Below are positions 25,788-34,477 of a stretch of 64,000 nt of DNA, one piece after another. The stretch is from contig NZ_CP022961.1 in NCBI RefSeq assembly GCF_002285795.1, positions 5,956,001 to 6,020,000 of the forward strand, written 5' to 3'. The notes under the pieces are model-generated. The model was not told the DNA's origin. It did not search any database and saw only the letters and a list, made by a program, of their open reading frames with translations. Numbering within the stretch: position 1 is the stretch's first letter; every line of letters begins with the position of its first letter. Origin of the DNA: Plantactinospora sp. KBS50 (GTDB lineage Bacteria; Actinomycetota; Actinomycetes; Mycobacteriales; Micromonosporaceae). The translations under genes were made by a program, and so were the position numbers.

Positions 25788-26812
25788 CGCCCCTTACTTG
25801 TCGCCGGTTGCAATTCAATGGCCGGATCCTGAACGGGTTTGGGGGTGCGCAGTGTCAGGGCGAAGCGGCGGACACCGCGGTCCACGATCACGCCGACGAG
25901 GATGCAGACACCGGTGATGATCGAGAAGATCAGCGGATCGACGCCCATCAGCCGGAAGCCCTGCTTGAGGGTCACCAGCAGCAACGCGCCGAGCGCGGCC
26001 TGCCAGATCCCGCCGCGACCGCCCACCAGGCTCACCCCGCCGAGCACGGCGGCGGCGATCGCGATCAGCTCGTAGCCGCCGGCCATGCCGGCCTGGACGG
26101 AGTTGAGGCGGGCGGCGAGCAGGACACCGCCGAACCCGGCCAGGCCGCCGGAGACAAGGTACGCGTAGATCTTCAGCCGCCCGACGTCAAGGCCGGCCAC
26201 CAGCGCGGGTGCGCTGCCCATGCCGCTCGCCCGGATCCGGCGGCCGATCGCGGTCTTCACGAGCACCAGGTGCAGCGCAGCGATGACGAGGCCGGCGAGG
26301 ACCATGGCGCTGGTGACGCCGCCGACCGATGAGCCGGCGATACCGAGGAAGCTCTGGTCGCGGGTGCCGACCAGCTGGACATGGTCGGTGAGCACCACGA
26401 GCAGGCCGGCCGCGACGTTGAGCGTGCCCAGTGTGACGATGAAGTCGTTGAGCCGGAGCTTGACAATCACCAGGCCGTTGATCAGCCCAAAGGTCAGCCC
26501 TGTGCCGATTCCGACGAGGACGGACAGGAGCGGGTTGAACCCCTGCATCGACGCCCACAGCGAGGTTCCGGCGCTGAGGCCGAGGACGGCGCCGACCGAG
26601 AGGTCGATCCCGCCGGCGATGATGACCAGGGCCAGCCCGGCGGTGATGACGAAAATCGGCACTTCCTCGTTCAGGTAGTACCTGACCGAGTCATGGTCGG
26701 CGAACGACGGCACGGCCAGGGCGAAGCCGACGGTGACCGCGGTGAACGCGAGGAGGATGGGTACGCCCTCGATCCCGAGGATCCGGGCGGCGCCCGAGCG
26801 GAGGTTTGTCAT
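25784..26812 (-). CDS. second sugar ABC transporter permease (RbsC-like)
   Basis: A 342-residue paralogue of the neighbouring permease. It has the family hallmarks ITAGLALVIIAGGIDLSVGA and GGRGGIWQAALGALLL, with YELIAIAAAVLGGVSLVGG just before the loop. It starts at ATG 26812, overlapping the ATPase stop (26809) by 4 bp. Being first permease after the ATPase and coupled at both ends, it belongs to the same importer. Sequence identity between the two permeases is modest, so they are not a recent duplication. Confidence 0.9.
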   Translation of the reverse strand: MTNLRSGAARILGIEGVPILLAFTAVTVGFALAVPSFADHDSVRYYLNEEVPIFVITAGLALVIIAGGIDLSVGAVLGLSAGTSLWASMQGFNPLLSVLVGIGTGLTFGLINGLVIVKLRLNDFIVTLGTLNVAAGLLVVLTDHVQLVGTRDQSFLGIAGSSVGGVTSAMVLAGLVIAALHLVLVKTAIGRRIRASGMGSAPALVAGLDVGRLKIYAYLVSGGLAGFGGVLLAARLNSVQAGMAGGYELIAIAAAVLGGVSLVGGRGGIWQAALGALLLVTLKQGFRLMGVDPLIFSIITGVCILVGVIVDRGVRRFALTLRTPKPVQDPAIELQPATSKGR

Positions 26813-28407
26813 CGGTCAGCTCTCGATGCCTTGTCGATGATGGCATGCTTGACGGCGTCGTATCCGTCCGTCGCCACCCGTTTGGGGATGTCGCGGATCT
26901 CGCCGACGAGCGCTCCGCGGTTCATCACGACGACCCGGTCGCACAGGCTGATTAGCTCGGCGAACTCGGACGCGATGACGATGACCGAGGTGCCCTTCGC
27001 CACGACGTCCCGGATGAGGCGGTGGACCTCGGCCTTGGCATGGATGTCGATGCCCTGGGTCGGCTCGTCGAAGATGAGGATCGACGGCTGGGTGTTCAGG
27101 CAGCGGGCAATGATCGCCTTCTGCTGATTGCCGCCGCTGAGGTTGCGGATCAACTCGGCCGGTCCGGGTGTCTTGATTCCCAGGCCTTTGATGTACGAGT
27201 CGGCAAGCGCCCGCTCCCGCCGCGATCGCAGTACACCGCCCGCGGTGACCGAGCCGAGCTCGGAGATCGAGATGTTTTCGGCCACCGACAGATCGGGCAG
27301 GATCCCGAGTTGCTTGCGGTCCTCGGGAACCATCGCCAGGCCGGCCTTGTACGCCGCCTTGGGATGCCGCAGCCGACGGGGCTTCCCGTCGATCTCGATC
27401 CGGCCGGAGTTGAGTCTGTCCAGGCCCATCAGGGCTCGCGCCAACTCGGTCCGCCCGGCGCCGGCGAGCCCGGCAATGCCGAGGATCTCGCCACGCTCCA
27501 CGTCGAAGGAAATGTCCCGGAGCACCCCGTGCCGGCTCAGGTTCAGCGCCCGCAGTCGTGGATGCGGGTCGTCGCCGACGACCCGCCGCCGTGCGGGTAC
27601 GGCGTCGGCGGCCTCCATCAGCTCGGTCGCGTCGCCGCCGAACATCTGCAAGGCCAGCTCGCGTTGACTGAGCCTGGCGGTCTCGGTGCGCGCGATCGTG
27701 CACCCGTCGCGCATCACCGTCACCACGTCGGCCAATCCGAACACCTCGTCGAGGTGGTGCGTGACCCAGATCAGGGCTACGCCGCGGCGCTGCAGGCTGC
27801 GCATGTGCTCGAAGAGCAGGGTCTTCTCGTGTTCTTCGAGTCCGGACGTCGGCTCGTCGAGGATCAGCACCTTCGGCGGTACGGCGAGCGCCTTGACGAT
27901 CTCGATGACCCGCTTCTTCAGCGCGCCGAACTCGTTGACCGGCCGCCACAGCTCGGATTTCGTGATGCCGAACTCGCTGGCGAGTTCCTGGATCCGCCGG
28001 GCGATCTGCCGGCGGTTCACGAACGGCGAGCCCTTGCCGGCCAGCACCCCTTCCCGGCCGAGGAAGATGTTCTCCAGCACGGTCAGGTCGGGCACGGTGG
28101 ACAGTTCCTGGTGAATCGTGCCGATGCCCAGGGCCTGCGCCTCGCGGGGATGCCCGATGGACACCTCGTGGCCGGCCAGTTCGATGCGGCCGGAGTCCGG
28201 CGTGACGAGGCCGGACAGCACGTTCAGCAGGGTCGACTTGCCTGCACCGTTGCCACCGAGCAGGGCGTGAATCTCGCCGCTGCGCACCAGCAGGCTCACC
28301 CCGTTCAGTGCCTGGACGCCCTGGAAGCGCTTGTGGATGTCCGTCATGCGCAGGTGCGGAGCCGCTGCGGGCCGCTGTGCCTCGACCGGCGCTGGGGACG
28401 CCTTCAT
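26809..28407 (-). CDS. sugar ABC transporter ATP-binding protein (RbsA/MglA-like)
   Basis: A 532-residue protein with two tandem nucleotide-binding domains. The first has Walker A GGNGAGKST and Walker B VLILDEPTSGL; its signature position (FGALKKRVIEI) departs from LSGGQ, as often in this family. The second has the degenerate P-loop GLAGAGRTE and a good signature, NLSGGNQQK, with ILIFDEPTQGID. ATG 28407 is chosen because GAGGAGCAGGA lies just upstream; the frame opens earlier. It is the first gene of the operon, 32 bp from a regulon operator. Confidence 0.92.
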   Translation of the reverse strand: MKASPAPVEAQRPAAAPHLRMTDIHKRFQGVQALNGVSLLVRSGEIHALLGGNGAGKSTLLNVLSGLVTPDSGRIELAGHEVSIGHPREAQALGIGTIHQELSTVPDLTVLENIFLGREGVLAGKGSPFVNRRQIARRIQELASEFGITKSELWRPVNEFGALKKRVIEIVKALAVPPKVLILDEPTSGLEEHEKTLLFEHMRSLQRRGVALIWVTHHLDEVFGLADVVTVMRDGCTIARTETARLSQRELALQMFGGDATELMEAADAVPARRRVVGDDPHPRLRALNLSRHGVLRDISFDVERGEILGIAGLAGAGRTELARALMGLDRLNSGRIEIDGKPRRLRHPKAAYKAGLAMVPEDRKQLGILPDLSVAENISISELGSVTAGGVLRSRRERALADSYIKGLGIKTPGPAELIRNLSGGNQQKAIIARCLNTQPSILIFDEPTQGIDIHAKAEVHRLIRDVVAKGTSVIVIASEFAELISLCDRVVVMNRGALVGEIRDIPKRVATDGYDAVKHAIIDKASRADR

Positions 28408-28438
28408 TCCTGCTCCTCTCTGCATACGACTGGTCTTG

Positions 28439-28457
28439 TGATCGGGTGGTCCGACCA
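28439..28457. promoter_or_regulatory. GntR/FCD operator between ABC operon and dhaK-like operon
   Basis: TGATCGGGTGGTCCGACCA, an imperfect inverted repeat with central TGG. It closely matches the sites at 31810 and 35894; the common pattern is TGRKCRGGTGGYCYGAHCA. It sits between the divergent ABC and DhaK-like operons and could control both. Confidence 0.7.
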
Positions 28458-28527
28458 ATATCCTGAGATCCGGGCCACAAAGTCAAGGGGTCGATTGGGT
28501 TCTTCCCGCAGAAAGGGGACCGGCAGG

Positions 28528-29523
28528 ATGCAGAAGATCATGGGCGCCGCGTCGGCGGTCGTCCCGGACTATCTGCGCGGCCTGGCGGCCGCTCATCCCG
28601 ACGTCATCGAGTACGACGCGGAGCACCGCATCCTCGTACGCCGCGCACCGGTCGCTCCCGGCAAGGTGGGTCTCGTCTCCGGCGGCGGCTCGGGCTGTGA
28701 ACCGCTGCACGCCGGCTACGTCGGGCTCGGGATGCTTGATGCAGCATGCCCCGGCGAGGTGTTCTCCTCCCCCGTGCCGAACGCCATCATGGCGGCGACG
28801 GTCCGCGCCGACCACGGCGGAGGCGTTCTCTACATCGTCAAGAACTTCGGCGGTGAGGTGATGAACTTCGGTCTCGCTGCGGAGGTCCTGCGCCGCAGGG
28901 GAATCCGGATCGAGAAGGTGCTCGTCAACGACGATGCGTCGTTCCCAGCGGAACTCGCCGCCCGCCGCCGTGGACTGGGCGCCACGGTGCTGGTCGAGAA
29001 GATTGCCGGCGCCGCCGCGGAGCAGGGCCGCACGCTCGACGAAGTCGCCGCCGTGGCCCGCCGGGTCGTCGCGCGCAGCCGCACCTTCGGCGTCGCGTTG
29101 AGCCCTTGCACCCACCCGAAGACGGGACGACGGACGTTCGAGCTGCCCGAGGGCGAATACGAGGTGGGCGTCGGCATCGGCGGCGACCGCGGCCACGAAC
29201 GCCGTCCGCTGCCATCGGTCGACGAGATCGCCCACGTCATGCTCGATCCGGTCGCCGTCGAGCTGGAACTACAGCCGAGCAGTCGTGTCCTGGTCATGCT
29301 CAGCGGCCTCGGCTCAACCCCCGCCGTCGAGCTGTACGGCCTCTTTGCCGCGGTCCGGAACCGGCTGGTCAAGCACGCCGAGCCCGTCCGGAGTCTGGTC
29401 GGTGACTACATCACGTCGCTCGACTCGCACGGCGCCCTGCTCACGGTGCTGCAGGCCGACGACGAACTGCTCGATCTCTGGGACCGACCCGTGCACACTC
29501 CGACACTGCGCTGGGGAGCGTGA
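28528..29523 (+). CDS. DhaK-like kinase subunit with altered active site
   Basis: A 331-residue protein aligning end to end with dihydroxyacetone kinase DhaK (GKVGLVSGGGSG, GMLDAACPGEVF, NDDASF, LGSTPAVELYG, WDRPVHTPTLRWG). The three catalytic positions of E. coli DhaK are all changed: His56 in GSGHEP is Cys57 (GSGCEP), Asp109 in TGD is Glu110 (GGEVMNF), and the covalent His218 in GIHGEPG is Gly218 (GIGGDRG). Covalent hemiaminal binding of dihydroxyacetone is therefore not expected. ATG 28528 has AAAGGGG and GGCAGG upstream. It forms an operon with a DhaL-like subunit 1 bp downstream; no DhaM/PTS gene is present. Confidence 0.85.
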   Translation: MQKIMGAASAVVPDYLRGLAAAHPDVIEYDAEHRILVRRAPVAPGKVGLVSGGGSGCEPLHAGYVGLGMLDAACPGEVFSSPVPNAIMAATVRADHGGGVLYIVKNFGGEVMNFGLAAEVLRRRGIRIEKVLVNDDASFPAELAARRRGLGATVLVEKIAGAAAEQGRTLDEVAAVARRVVARSRTFGVALSPCTHPKTGRRTFELPEGEYEVGVGIGGDRGHERRPLPSVDEIAHVMLDPVAVELELQPSSRVLVMLSGLGSTPAVELYGLFAAVRNRLVKHAEPVRSLVGDYITSLDSHGALLTVLQADDELLDLWDRPVHTPTLRWGA

Positions 29524-29524
29524 G

Positions 29525-30169
29525 ATGACCACGACACTGTCACAGGACGCCGTGACCGCCTGGCTGGAGCGCTTCTGCAGCGAGGTCGAGGCCGCCGAGG
29601 CCCATCTGAACGAGCTCGACTCCGCCACCGGCGACGGTGAGCACGGCTCGAACATGAGCCAGGGTGCCGCCGCCGTACGAAAAGCGTTGCGGGACGATCG
29701 GTTCGGTGACATCCGGGAGCAGCTCGATGCCGTCGCCATGGCCCTGGTCAACTCGGTCGGCGGCGCCAGCGGGGCGCTGTACGGCACATTCTTCCTGCGG
29801 CTGAGCGCGGTCGGCGAGGGCCGGACCGCGCTCGATCTGACCGCCCTCACCGAGGGGCTCGTCTCCGCCGTGGCGGGCATCCGCGAACTCGGCGGCTCTT
29901 CTCCCGGCGACAAGACGCTCGTCGACGCGCTCCATCCGGCCGTGGCCGAGTTGGAATCCTCCGCCACCCGGTCCGCCGGCCTCGCGACCGCCCTGGACCG
30001 CGCCGCCACGGCGGCGGAGGAGGGCCGAGACGCCACCGCCGACATGGTGGCCAGGATGGGCCGAGGCAGTTACCTCGGCGACCGCAGCCGCGGTCACGTC
30101 GACGCCGGTGCCACCTCGATGGCGCTGCTGATGCGCTGCCTGCACATCAGCGCCGAGGGAGCGGCATGA
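29525..30169 (+). CDS. DhaL-like nucleotide-binding kinase subunit
   Basis: A 214-residue all-helical DhaL domain, the ATP-binding partner of DhaK. The magnesium loop reads LDSATGDGEHGSNMSQG: Asp32, Asp37 and Glu39, where most DhaL proteins have three Asp (GDxDHG). VNSVGGASGALYGTFFLRL and the PGDKTLVDALHPA segment are typical. ATG 29525 lies 1 bp after the dhaK-like stop, and its stop overlaps the next start (ATGA). It presumably forms one kinase with the upstream subunit using ATP directly. Confidence 0.87.
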   Translation: MTTTLSQDAVTAWLERFCSEVEAAEAHLNELDSATGDGEHGSNMSQGAAAVRKALRDDRFGDIREQLDAVAMALVNSVGGASGALYGTFFLRLSAVGEGRTALDLTALTEGLVSAVAGIRELGGSSPGDKTLVDALHPAVAELESSATRSAGLATALDRAATAAEEGRDATADMVARMGRGSYLGDRSRGHVDAGATSMALLMRCLHISAEGAA

Positions 30170-30996
30170 AGTCGTCGGTGACGTCGGTTCACCTGCTCGA
30201 CGGCGGCGTGCTGGAAGTCGAACCTAGTTCCGTCGTGCCCGGCTCCGGCTCCGGTCGCCGGATTGTCGTACCGGTCCAGATGTTCCTGGTCGGCACCACC
30301 TCGGGGTACGTCCTGGTGGATACCGGCAACGATCCCGGCGTCATCGACGATCCTGTCGCCACCTGGGGACCGGAACTGGCGGCGGCCTCCCGCCCGCGGA
30401 CCGCGCCCCACCAGCACCCGGCAAAGCAGTTGGCGTTGCTCGGGCTTACCCCACGGGACGTTCGGGCCGTCGTCTACACGCACCTGCACCACGACCACGC
30501 CGGCGGCGGACGCGTCTTCCCGACCGCGGTCCACGTCGTACAGCTCGCGGAGCACCGGTGGGCGCACAACCCGGACGGGCACGCCGGCAAGGGGTACGCG
30601 CGGGCCGACCTCAGCACGACGGACTGGACGCTCGCCGACGGAGACTGGCACATGCTGCCCGGCATCCAGCTGATGATGACGCCGGGCCACACGCCGGGCC
30701 ATCAGTCGGTGGTCCTGTGGGACGTTCCCGACCTGGGCAACGTGATCCTGGCCGGCGACGCGATCAACACCGTCCGGTGCATCGACGACGACCTGCCGCC
30801 AGGGATCGCGACCGACACCCTGGCGGCTGTGCACTCGATGCACCGGCTCACCGCTCTGGCCGAGGCGATGGACGCACTCCTCGTAACCGGACACGACATG
30901 GCACAGTTCGAGGCCCTGCCGAAAGCTCCGGAACCGTTGCGGCGCCCGGCCGGCGGCCCGGCCGGCTTCCGTCAGGAGAAGCTGGATCTCCTGTGA
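30166..30996 (+). CDS. metallo-beta-lactamase-fold hydrolase (lactonase-like)
   Basis: A 276-residue zinc hydrolase of the AHL-lactonase/AttM type. It has the zinc motif HLHHDHAGG (His106, His108, Asp110, His111), the later His in MTPGHTPGHQSV, the bridging Asp in ILAGDAINTVR and a C-terminal His in LVTGHDMAQF. ATG 30166 overlaps the DhaL-like stop. In a sugar-oxidation island, hydrolysis of an aldonolactone is an attractive role, as the GMC oxidoreductase of the same regulon would make a lactone; this is inference. Quorum-signal degradation is the alternative. Confidence 0.85.
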   Translation: MKSSVTSVHLLDGGVLEVEPSSVVPGSGSGRRIVVPVQMFLVGTTSGYVLVDTGNDPGVIDDPVATWGPELAAASRPRTAPHQHPAKQLALLGLTPRDVRAVVYTHLHHDHAGGGRVFPTAVHVVQLAEHRWAHNPDGHAGKGYARADLSTTDWTLADGDWHMLPGIQLMMTPGHTPGHQSVVLWDVPDLGNVILAGDAINTVRCIDDDLPPGIATDTLAAVHSMHRLTALAEAMDALLVTGHDMAQFEALPKAPEPLRRPAGGPAGFRQEKLDLL

Positions 30997-31001
30997 CACG
31001 C

Positions 31002-31033
31002 CGAAGGGCATCGCCGATGGCGACGCCCTTTCG
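31002..31033. terminator. bidirectional hairpin terminator
   Basis: Arms CGAAGGGCATCGCC (31002-31015) and GGCGACGCCCTTTCG (31019-31033) pair over about 13 positions with one mismatch and a 3-base loop. It sits between the convergent MBL-fold gene and GntR-type gene and could serve both. Confidence 0.65.
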
Positions 31034-31042
31034 TGCCTGGTG

Positions 31043-31768
31043 TCACGGACGCTCGGTCGTCCGCTCCAAGTGCTCGGCGATGTCGCGCTCGACGTCGCGG
31101 ATGTGACTCAGCGCGGCCGATCGCGCGTCCCGCACCCGGTGCCCGATGATCGCCTGACACATCGCGACGTGTCCTGCGTGCGCGTGCGCACGCCGGCCGG
31201 GCAACTGGATGACCCGGTGTGAGTACTTGAAGAAGAGCGGTTCGATGCTCTCCATCAGCCGCACCAGCAACGTGTTCTTCGTGGCCTCGACGATCGCGCG
31301 GTGCAGCGCGGCGTCGAGTTTGACGAACGCGTCGTCGCTCAGCTGCGGATTTTCGGCCTCGGCCAGAATCCGCTGGAGGTTGGCGGCCTCCTGCGCGGTG
31401 ATCCGCCGGGCGGCGAAGCTCGCCGCGTCCGGCTCGAGTGACAACCGCACCTCGAAGAGCTCGGGCACCGTGAAGTCGTCGAACACCAGCAGATCGGAAA
31501 GCTTCGGCATCGTCTTCTTGTCGCTCACGACGAAGACGCCACGGCCGTGGTCGGTGCGGAGCAGTCCGTTGGCCTCGACCACGCGGATCGCCTCGCGCAT
31601 CGAGCTGCGCCCGACACCGAACTGCTCAGCGAGGACCCGCTCGGGCGGCAGCTTCTCACCCGGCTTGATGTCGCCGCGGGTGATCAGCTGCTCCAACTGG
31701 GCCGCGACCGAATCGGCGACCTTCAGCCGACGGATGGGCTCGATATCACCGGGACCGATACCAGTCAT
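31043..31768 (-). CDS. GntR-family transcriptional regulator, FadR/FCD subfamily
   Basis: A 241-residue regulator. The winged HTH (LPPERVLAEQFGVGRSSMRE, AIRVVEANGLLRTDHGRGVF) is followed by an all-helical FCD ligand domain with metal-type residues in RLSLEPDAAS, LDAALHRAIVEAT and HVAMCQAIIGH. ATG 31768 is chosen over the TTG 8 codons upstream; AAGGGG lies before it. An operator 42 bp upstream suggests autoregulation, and matching sites before the transporter/dhaK-like operons and the oxidoreductase operon define its likely regulon. The ligand is probably a sugar acid of the island. Confidence 0.9.
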   Translation of the reverse strand: MTGIGPGDIEPIRRLKVADSVAAQLEQLITRGDIKPGEKLPPERVLAEQFGVGRSSMREAIRVVEANGLLRTDHGRGVFVVSDKKTMPKLSDLLVFDDFTVPELFEVRLSLEPDAASFAARRITAQEAANLQRILAEAENPQLSDDAFVKLDAALHRAIVEATKNTLLVRLMESIEPLFFKYSHRVIQLPGRRAHAHAGHVAMCQAIIGHRVRDARSAALSHIRDVERDIAEHLERTTERP

Positions 31769-31809
31769 CTTGGTGACCCCTTCATCGAGCAAACGACGGT
31801 CAAAATCAA

Positions 31810-31828
31810 TGGTCAGGTGGCCTGATCA
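31810..31828. promoter_or_regulatory. GntR/FCD operator before the regulator gene
   Basis: TGGTCAGGTGGCCTGATCA: arms TGGTCAGG and CCTGATCA pair at 7 of 8 positions around TGG. It is the most symmetrical of the three sites and lies 42 bp upstream of the regulator start, as expected for autoregulation. Confidence 0.7.
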
Positions 31829-32019
31829 CCGTACCCTACCATTGTCATAACCAGACATCGACAGCAGCGGTTGGCTACGACTCGGACAGCACGCCCAGGC
31901 CGCACCCGAGGTGGCTCCCGGCACGAGCGTGGGCTGCCGAGCATCGGTGACGGGGCGACTCCGGGCCCGGGCCAGAAGGCCCGCAAATCCACCCACGCCC
32001 GCGCCCGGGAGACCCCGCA

Positions 32020-32739
32020 CTACTCCCCGGCCGGCTGGAACGGATGGTCGTGCAGGTGTGGGACCAGATCCTGCCAGCTGTAGTCGCCCTCCATGAAGTA
32101 GGGCGTCGTATCGTACGTGCCGTCCATCGTGTCCCTCAACGACTTCGGGCCGACGAAGCCGATCACCTTCCAGCCCACGTGGTCCTTGTTCCCTCCGTAC
32201 ACGGGGTCGCAGTAGAAGCCCTGCTTGGTGTGCAGGCACAGCGCGGGAAAGAAGTTCATCCCCTCGTCGAACGTGCCCTGCAGGAACGTGGTCACCGCTT
32301 CCGTCGTACCCAGGGTGACCTTGGACGGCTTCGGCGCGCCGGAGAAGGCCTCAAGCACCGCATCCTGCTGCTCCTCGGTCAGGTCCTTGAAATCGGCGTG
32401 GTGGCTCTTTCGGGCCACCTCGTCGAGGTCGCGGATGCCCTGGCGGTAGGTCTGCTGCATGTCCCACATGCGGGCCCGCCACGCCTCGGCGAACTTGCCG
32501 GTGAGCTTGAGGAACCCGCTGCCATCGGCAGCGGCGAAGATGTAGTCGATGCCGGACAGGTAGCGGTCGATGAACACGACCACCCGAGCCTCGCGGGCCC
32601 CGGGGTCGTGGTCGGTCGGGATGATGCGGGCGGTCGCGGCCTCGATCGTCGCCCACTCGTGCGCGGTGAAGAACAGCCGCTCGTTCGAGTCGGGGTCGAT
32701 CGGCGAGCCGCCGATCTCCCAGTCAGCCTTGAGGGTCAC
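32020..32739 (-). CDS. gluconate 2-dehydrogenase subunit 3 family protein
   Basis: A 239-residue protein of the small-subunit family that partners GMC flavoprotein dehydrogenases (EWATIEAATARIIPTDHDPG near the N-terminus is the family hallmark). The long C-terminal part ends in YFMEGDYSWQDLVPHLHDHP. Many relatives have a Tat signal; here none is present, so the complex is probably cytoplasmic. It is 30 bp downstream of the GMC gene and last in the operon. No cytochrome c subunit gene follows. Confidence 0.85.
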   Translation of the reverse strand: MTLKADWEIGGSPIDPDSNERLFFTAHEWATIEAATARIIPTDHDPGAREARVVVFIDRYLSGIDYIFAAADGSGFLKLTGKFAEAWRARMWDMQQTYRQGIRDLDEVARKSHHADFKDLTEEQQDAVLEAFSGAPKPSKVTLGTTEAVTTFLQGTFDEGMNFFPALCLHTKQGFYCDPVYGGNKDHVGWKVIGFVGPKSLRDTMDGTYDTTPYFMEGDYSWQDLVPHLHDHPFQPAGE

Positions 32740-32769
32740 AAGTCCTCCATCCTTACGTGAACGCGTTGT

Positions 32770-34437
32770 CTAGACGACCCTGATGTGCTCTTCGCGGCCC
32801 TTGGCAAAGGTGCCGACGATGTAGTCGCAGGCGCGCCAGGCGTTGGCCATCATGGTCAGCGTCGGATTGACGCCGGTCGAGGTCGGGAAGCCCGAACCGT
32901 CCACGACGAACAGGTTGTCGACGTCGTGGGTCTGGCACCACTCGTTCAGCACCGACTTCCCCGGGTCGTTGCCCATACGCGCCGTGCCGTGCTGGTGGCA
33001 GGTGTTACCGGTCATCCGGTCGAGGTAGACCGGAACCGTCTTGCGGGCGCCGGCGACCTCGAGGATCTCGGCGTTCTTGTCCACCTGCCACTTGCTCATC
33101 CGCACGTCGTTCTCGTGCGGCCGGTGGGTGATCCGGGCGACCGGCAGGCCCCAGGCGTCCTTCACGGTCGGGTCGAGGTCGACTCGGTTGGACTCGCGCG
33201 GCATGTCGTGCAGGATCGCACCGATCTTCATCGCGTAGTTGAAGTAGTCGCGGTCGGCGTCCTTGAGCGCACCGCCCCAGCTCGGCCGGCCCGGGAAGAC
33301 CCAGTTGACCGGGTGCACCGTCTGCGAGGCCGAGATCAGGCAACCACCGATGTGGCCGCGGTCCTTCGCGGTCTCGTAGAACTCGAACGTGCCGCCGCTG
33401 ATGTAGTTGCCCGCCCAGCCGTACAGCGGGTCGTCGACCTCCTTGTCGAAAAGGCCGACGGCGAACACGTACTCGTGGAAGGTCGCGTTCTTGCCGAGCA
33501 GGCCGCTGGAGTTGGCCAGGCCGTCGGGGTGCTGAGCGGAGCGCGACATGAGCATCAGGCGGGCCGACTCGATGGCGCCGAGGCCGAGCACCACGACCTT
33601 GGCGTCCTGCTCGACCTCGCGGCCCTCGGGGTCAATGTAGACGACGCCGGTGGCCCGGCCGTCCTTGCCGACCTTGATCTCGCGTACGAAGCACTCCGAG
33701 CGCAACTCGAAGTTGCCGGTCGCCACCGCCTCCGGGATGAACGTGGTGAGCGTGTTCGACCGGGCACCGCTCGGGTCGCCGTACTGGTTCCAGAAGCTGG
33801 TCTTGTTGAACGGATCGCGACCCTTGTGCCGGTTGGTGACCATGGCGTGCGGGATCGGGAACGCGTTGAAGCCCATCTTCTTGGCTGCGTCGTAGAACCG
33901 CCGGCCGAAGCGGGTCGGGCGCAGTGGCTCACTCGGATACGGGCGGCTGCGGAACGGCTCGTACTTGTCCGCGCCGGCCACACCGGAGACGCCGAACTCC
34001 CACTCGACCTTGGTCAGGTACGGCTCGAGGTGCTCGTACCGGATCGGCCAGTCGGCAAGGCTCGCACCGTCGAGGTCGCCGTGCAGCGAGCGCTGGACGA
34101 AGTCTGACTCGCGGGGGCGCGGCACCCAGCCTGCCCAGTGGTTCGTGCCGCCGCCGACGAGTTGCGGGGTCGGTGAGAACGGGAACACCTCCGCGACCGA
34201 GTTCTCGTCGTGGCGCAGGGTGCGGGGGAACAGCTTCGGGTCGGGCCAAAGGTAGTTCCGGTTGACGTACTTGACCTCGTCGCCGGAGTAGTGCTCGTGG
34301 GCACGCAGCCATGGACCGCGGTCGAAACCGATGACCTTCAGACCGGCCTCGGCCAGCACCTTGACCGCTGTACCACCGGTCGCGCCGAGCCCGACGACGA
34401 TGGCGTCGACCGGCTCTGGCTTGGACGAATAAGCCAT
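32770..34437 (-). CDS. GMC oxidoreductase (gluconate dehydrogenase large-subunit type)
   Basis: A 555-residue FAD-dependent sugar or alcohol dehydrogenase. The N-terminal Rossmann motif is VDAIVVGLGATGGTAVKVLA; then LVGGGTNHWAGWVPR, VVVLGLGAIESARLMLMS, and the C-terminal active-site segments TCHQHGTARMGNDP (catalytic His) and VDGSGFPTSTGVNPTLTMMA. ATG 34437 has GGGAGGAGAG upstream; the longer open frame overlaps the DJ-1 gene. It pairs with the subunit-3 gene downstream. Likely reaction: oxidation of a sugar or polyol to lactone or ketone; substrate not visible. Confidence 0.9.
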   Translation of the reverse strand: MAYSSKPEPVDAIVVGLGATGGTAVKVLAEAGLKVIGFDRGPWLRAHEHYSGDEVKYVNRNYLWPDPKLFPRTLRHDENSVAEVFPFSPTPQLVGGGTNHWAGWVPRPRESDFVQRSLHGDLDGASLADWPIRYEHLEPYLTKVEWEFGVSGVAGADKYEPFRSRPYPSEPLRPTRFGRRFYDAAKKMGFNAFPIPHAMVTNRHKGRDPFNKTSFWNQYGDPSGARSNTLTTFIPEAVATGNFELRSECFVREIKVGKDGRATGVVYIDPEGREVEQDAKVVVLGLGAIESARLMLMSRSAQHPDGLANSSGLLGKNATFHEYVFAVGLFDKEVDDPLYGWAGNYISGGTFEFYETAKDRGHIGGCLISASQTVHPVNWVFPGRPSWGGALKDADRDYFNYAMKIGAILHDMPRESNRVDLDPTVKDAWGLPVARITHRPHENDVRMSKWQVDKNAEILEVAGARKTVPVYLDRMTGNTCHQHGTARMGNDPGKSVLNEWCQTHDVDNLFVVDGSGFPTSTGVNPTLTMMANAWRACDYIVGTFAKGREEHIRVV

Positions 34438-34477
34438 AACTCTCTCCTCCCGAAGGGGCGCTCGGTGGCAGTGCCGG

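Noticed and set aside
28528-30169. Ordinary PTS-dependent dihydroxyacetone kinase
   Set aside because: No DhaM gene, and the residues that bind dihydroxyacetone are replaced.
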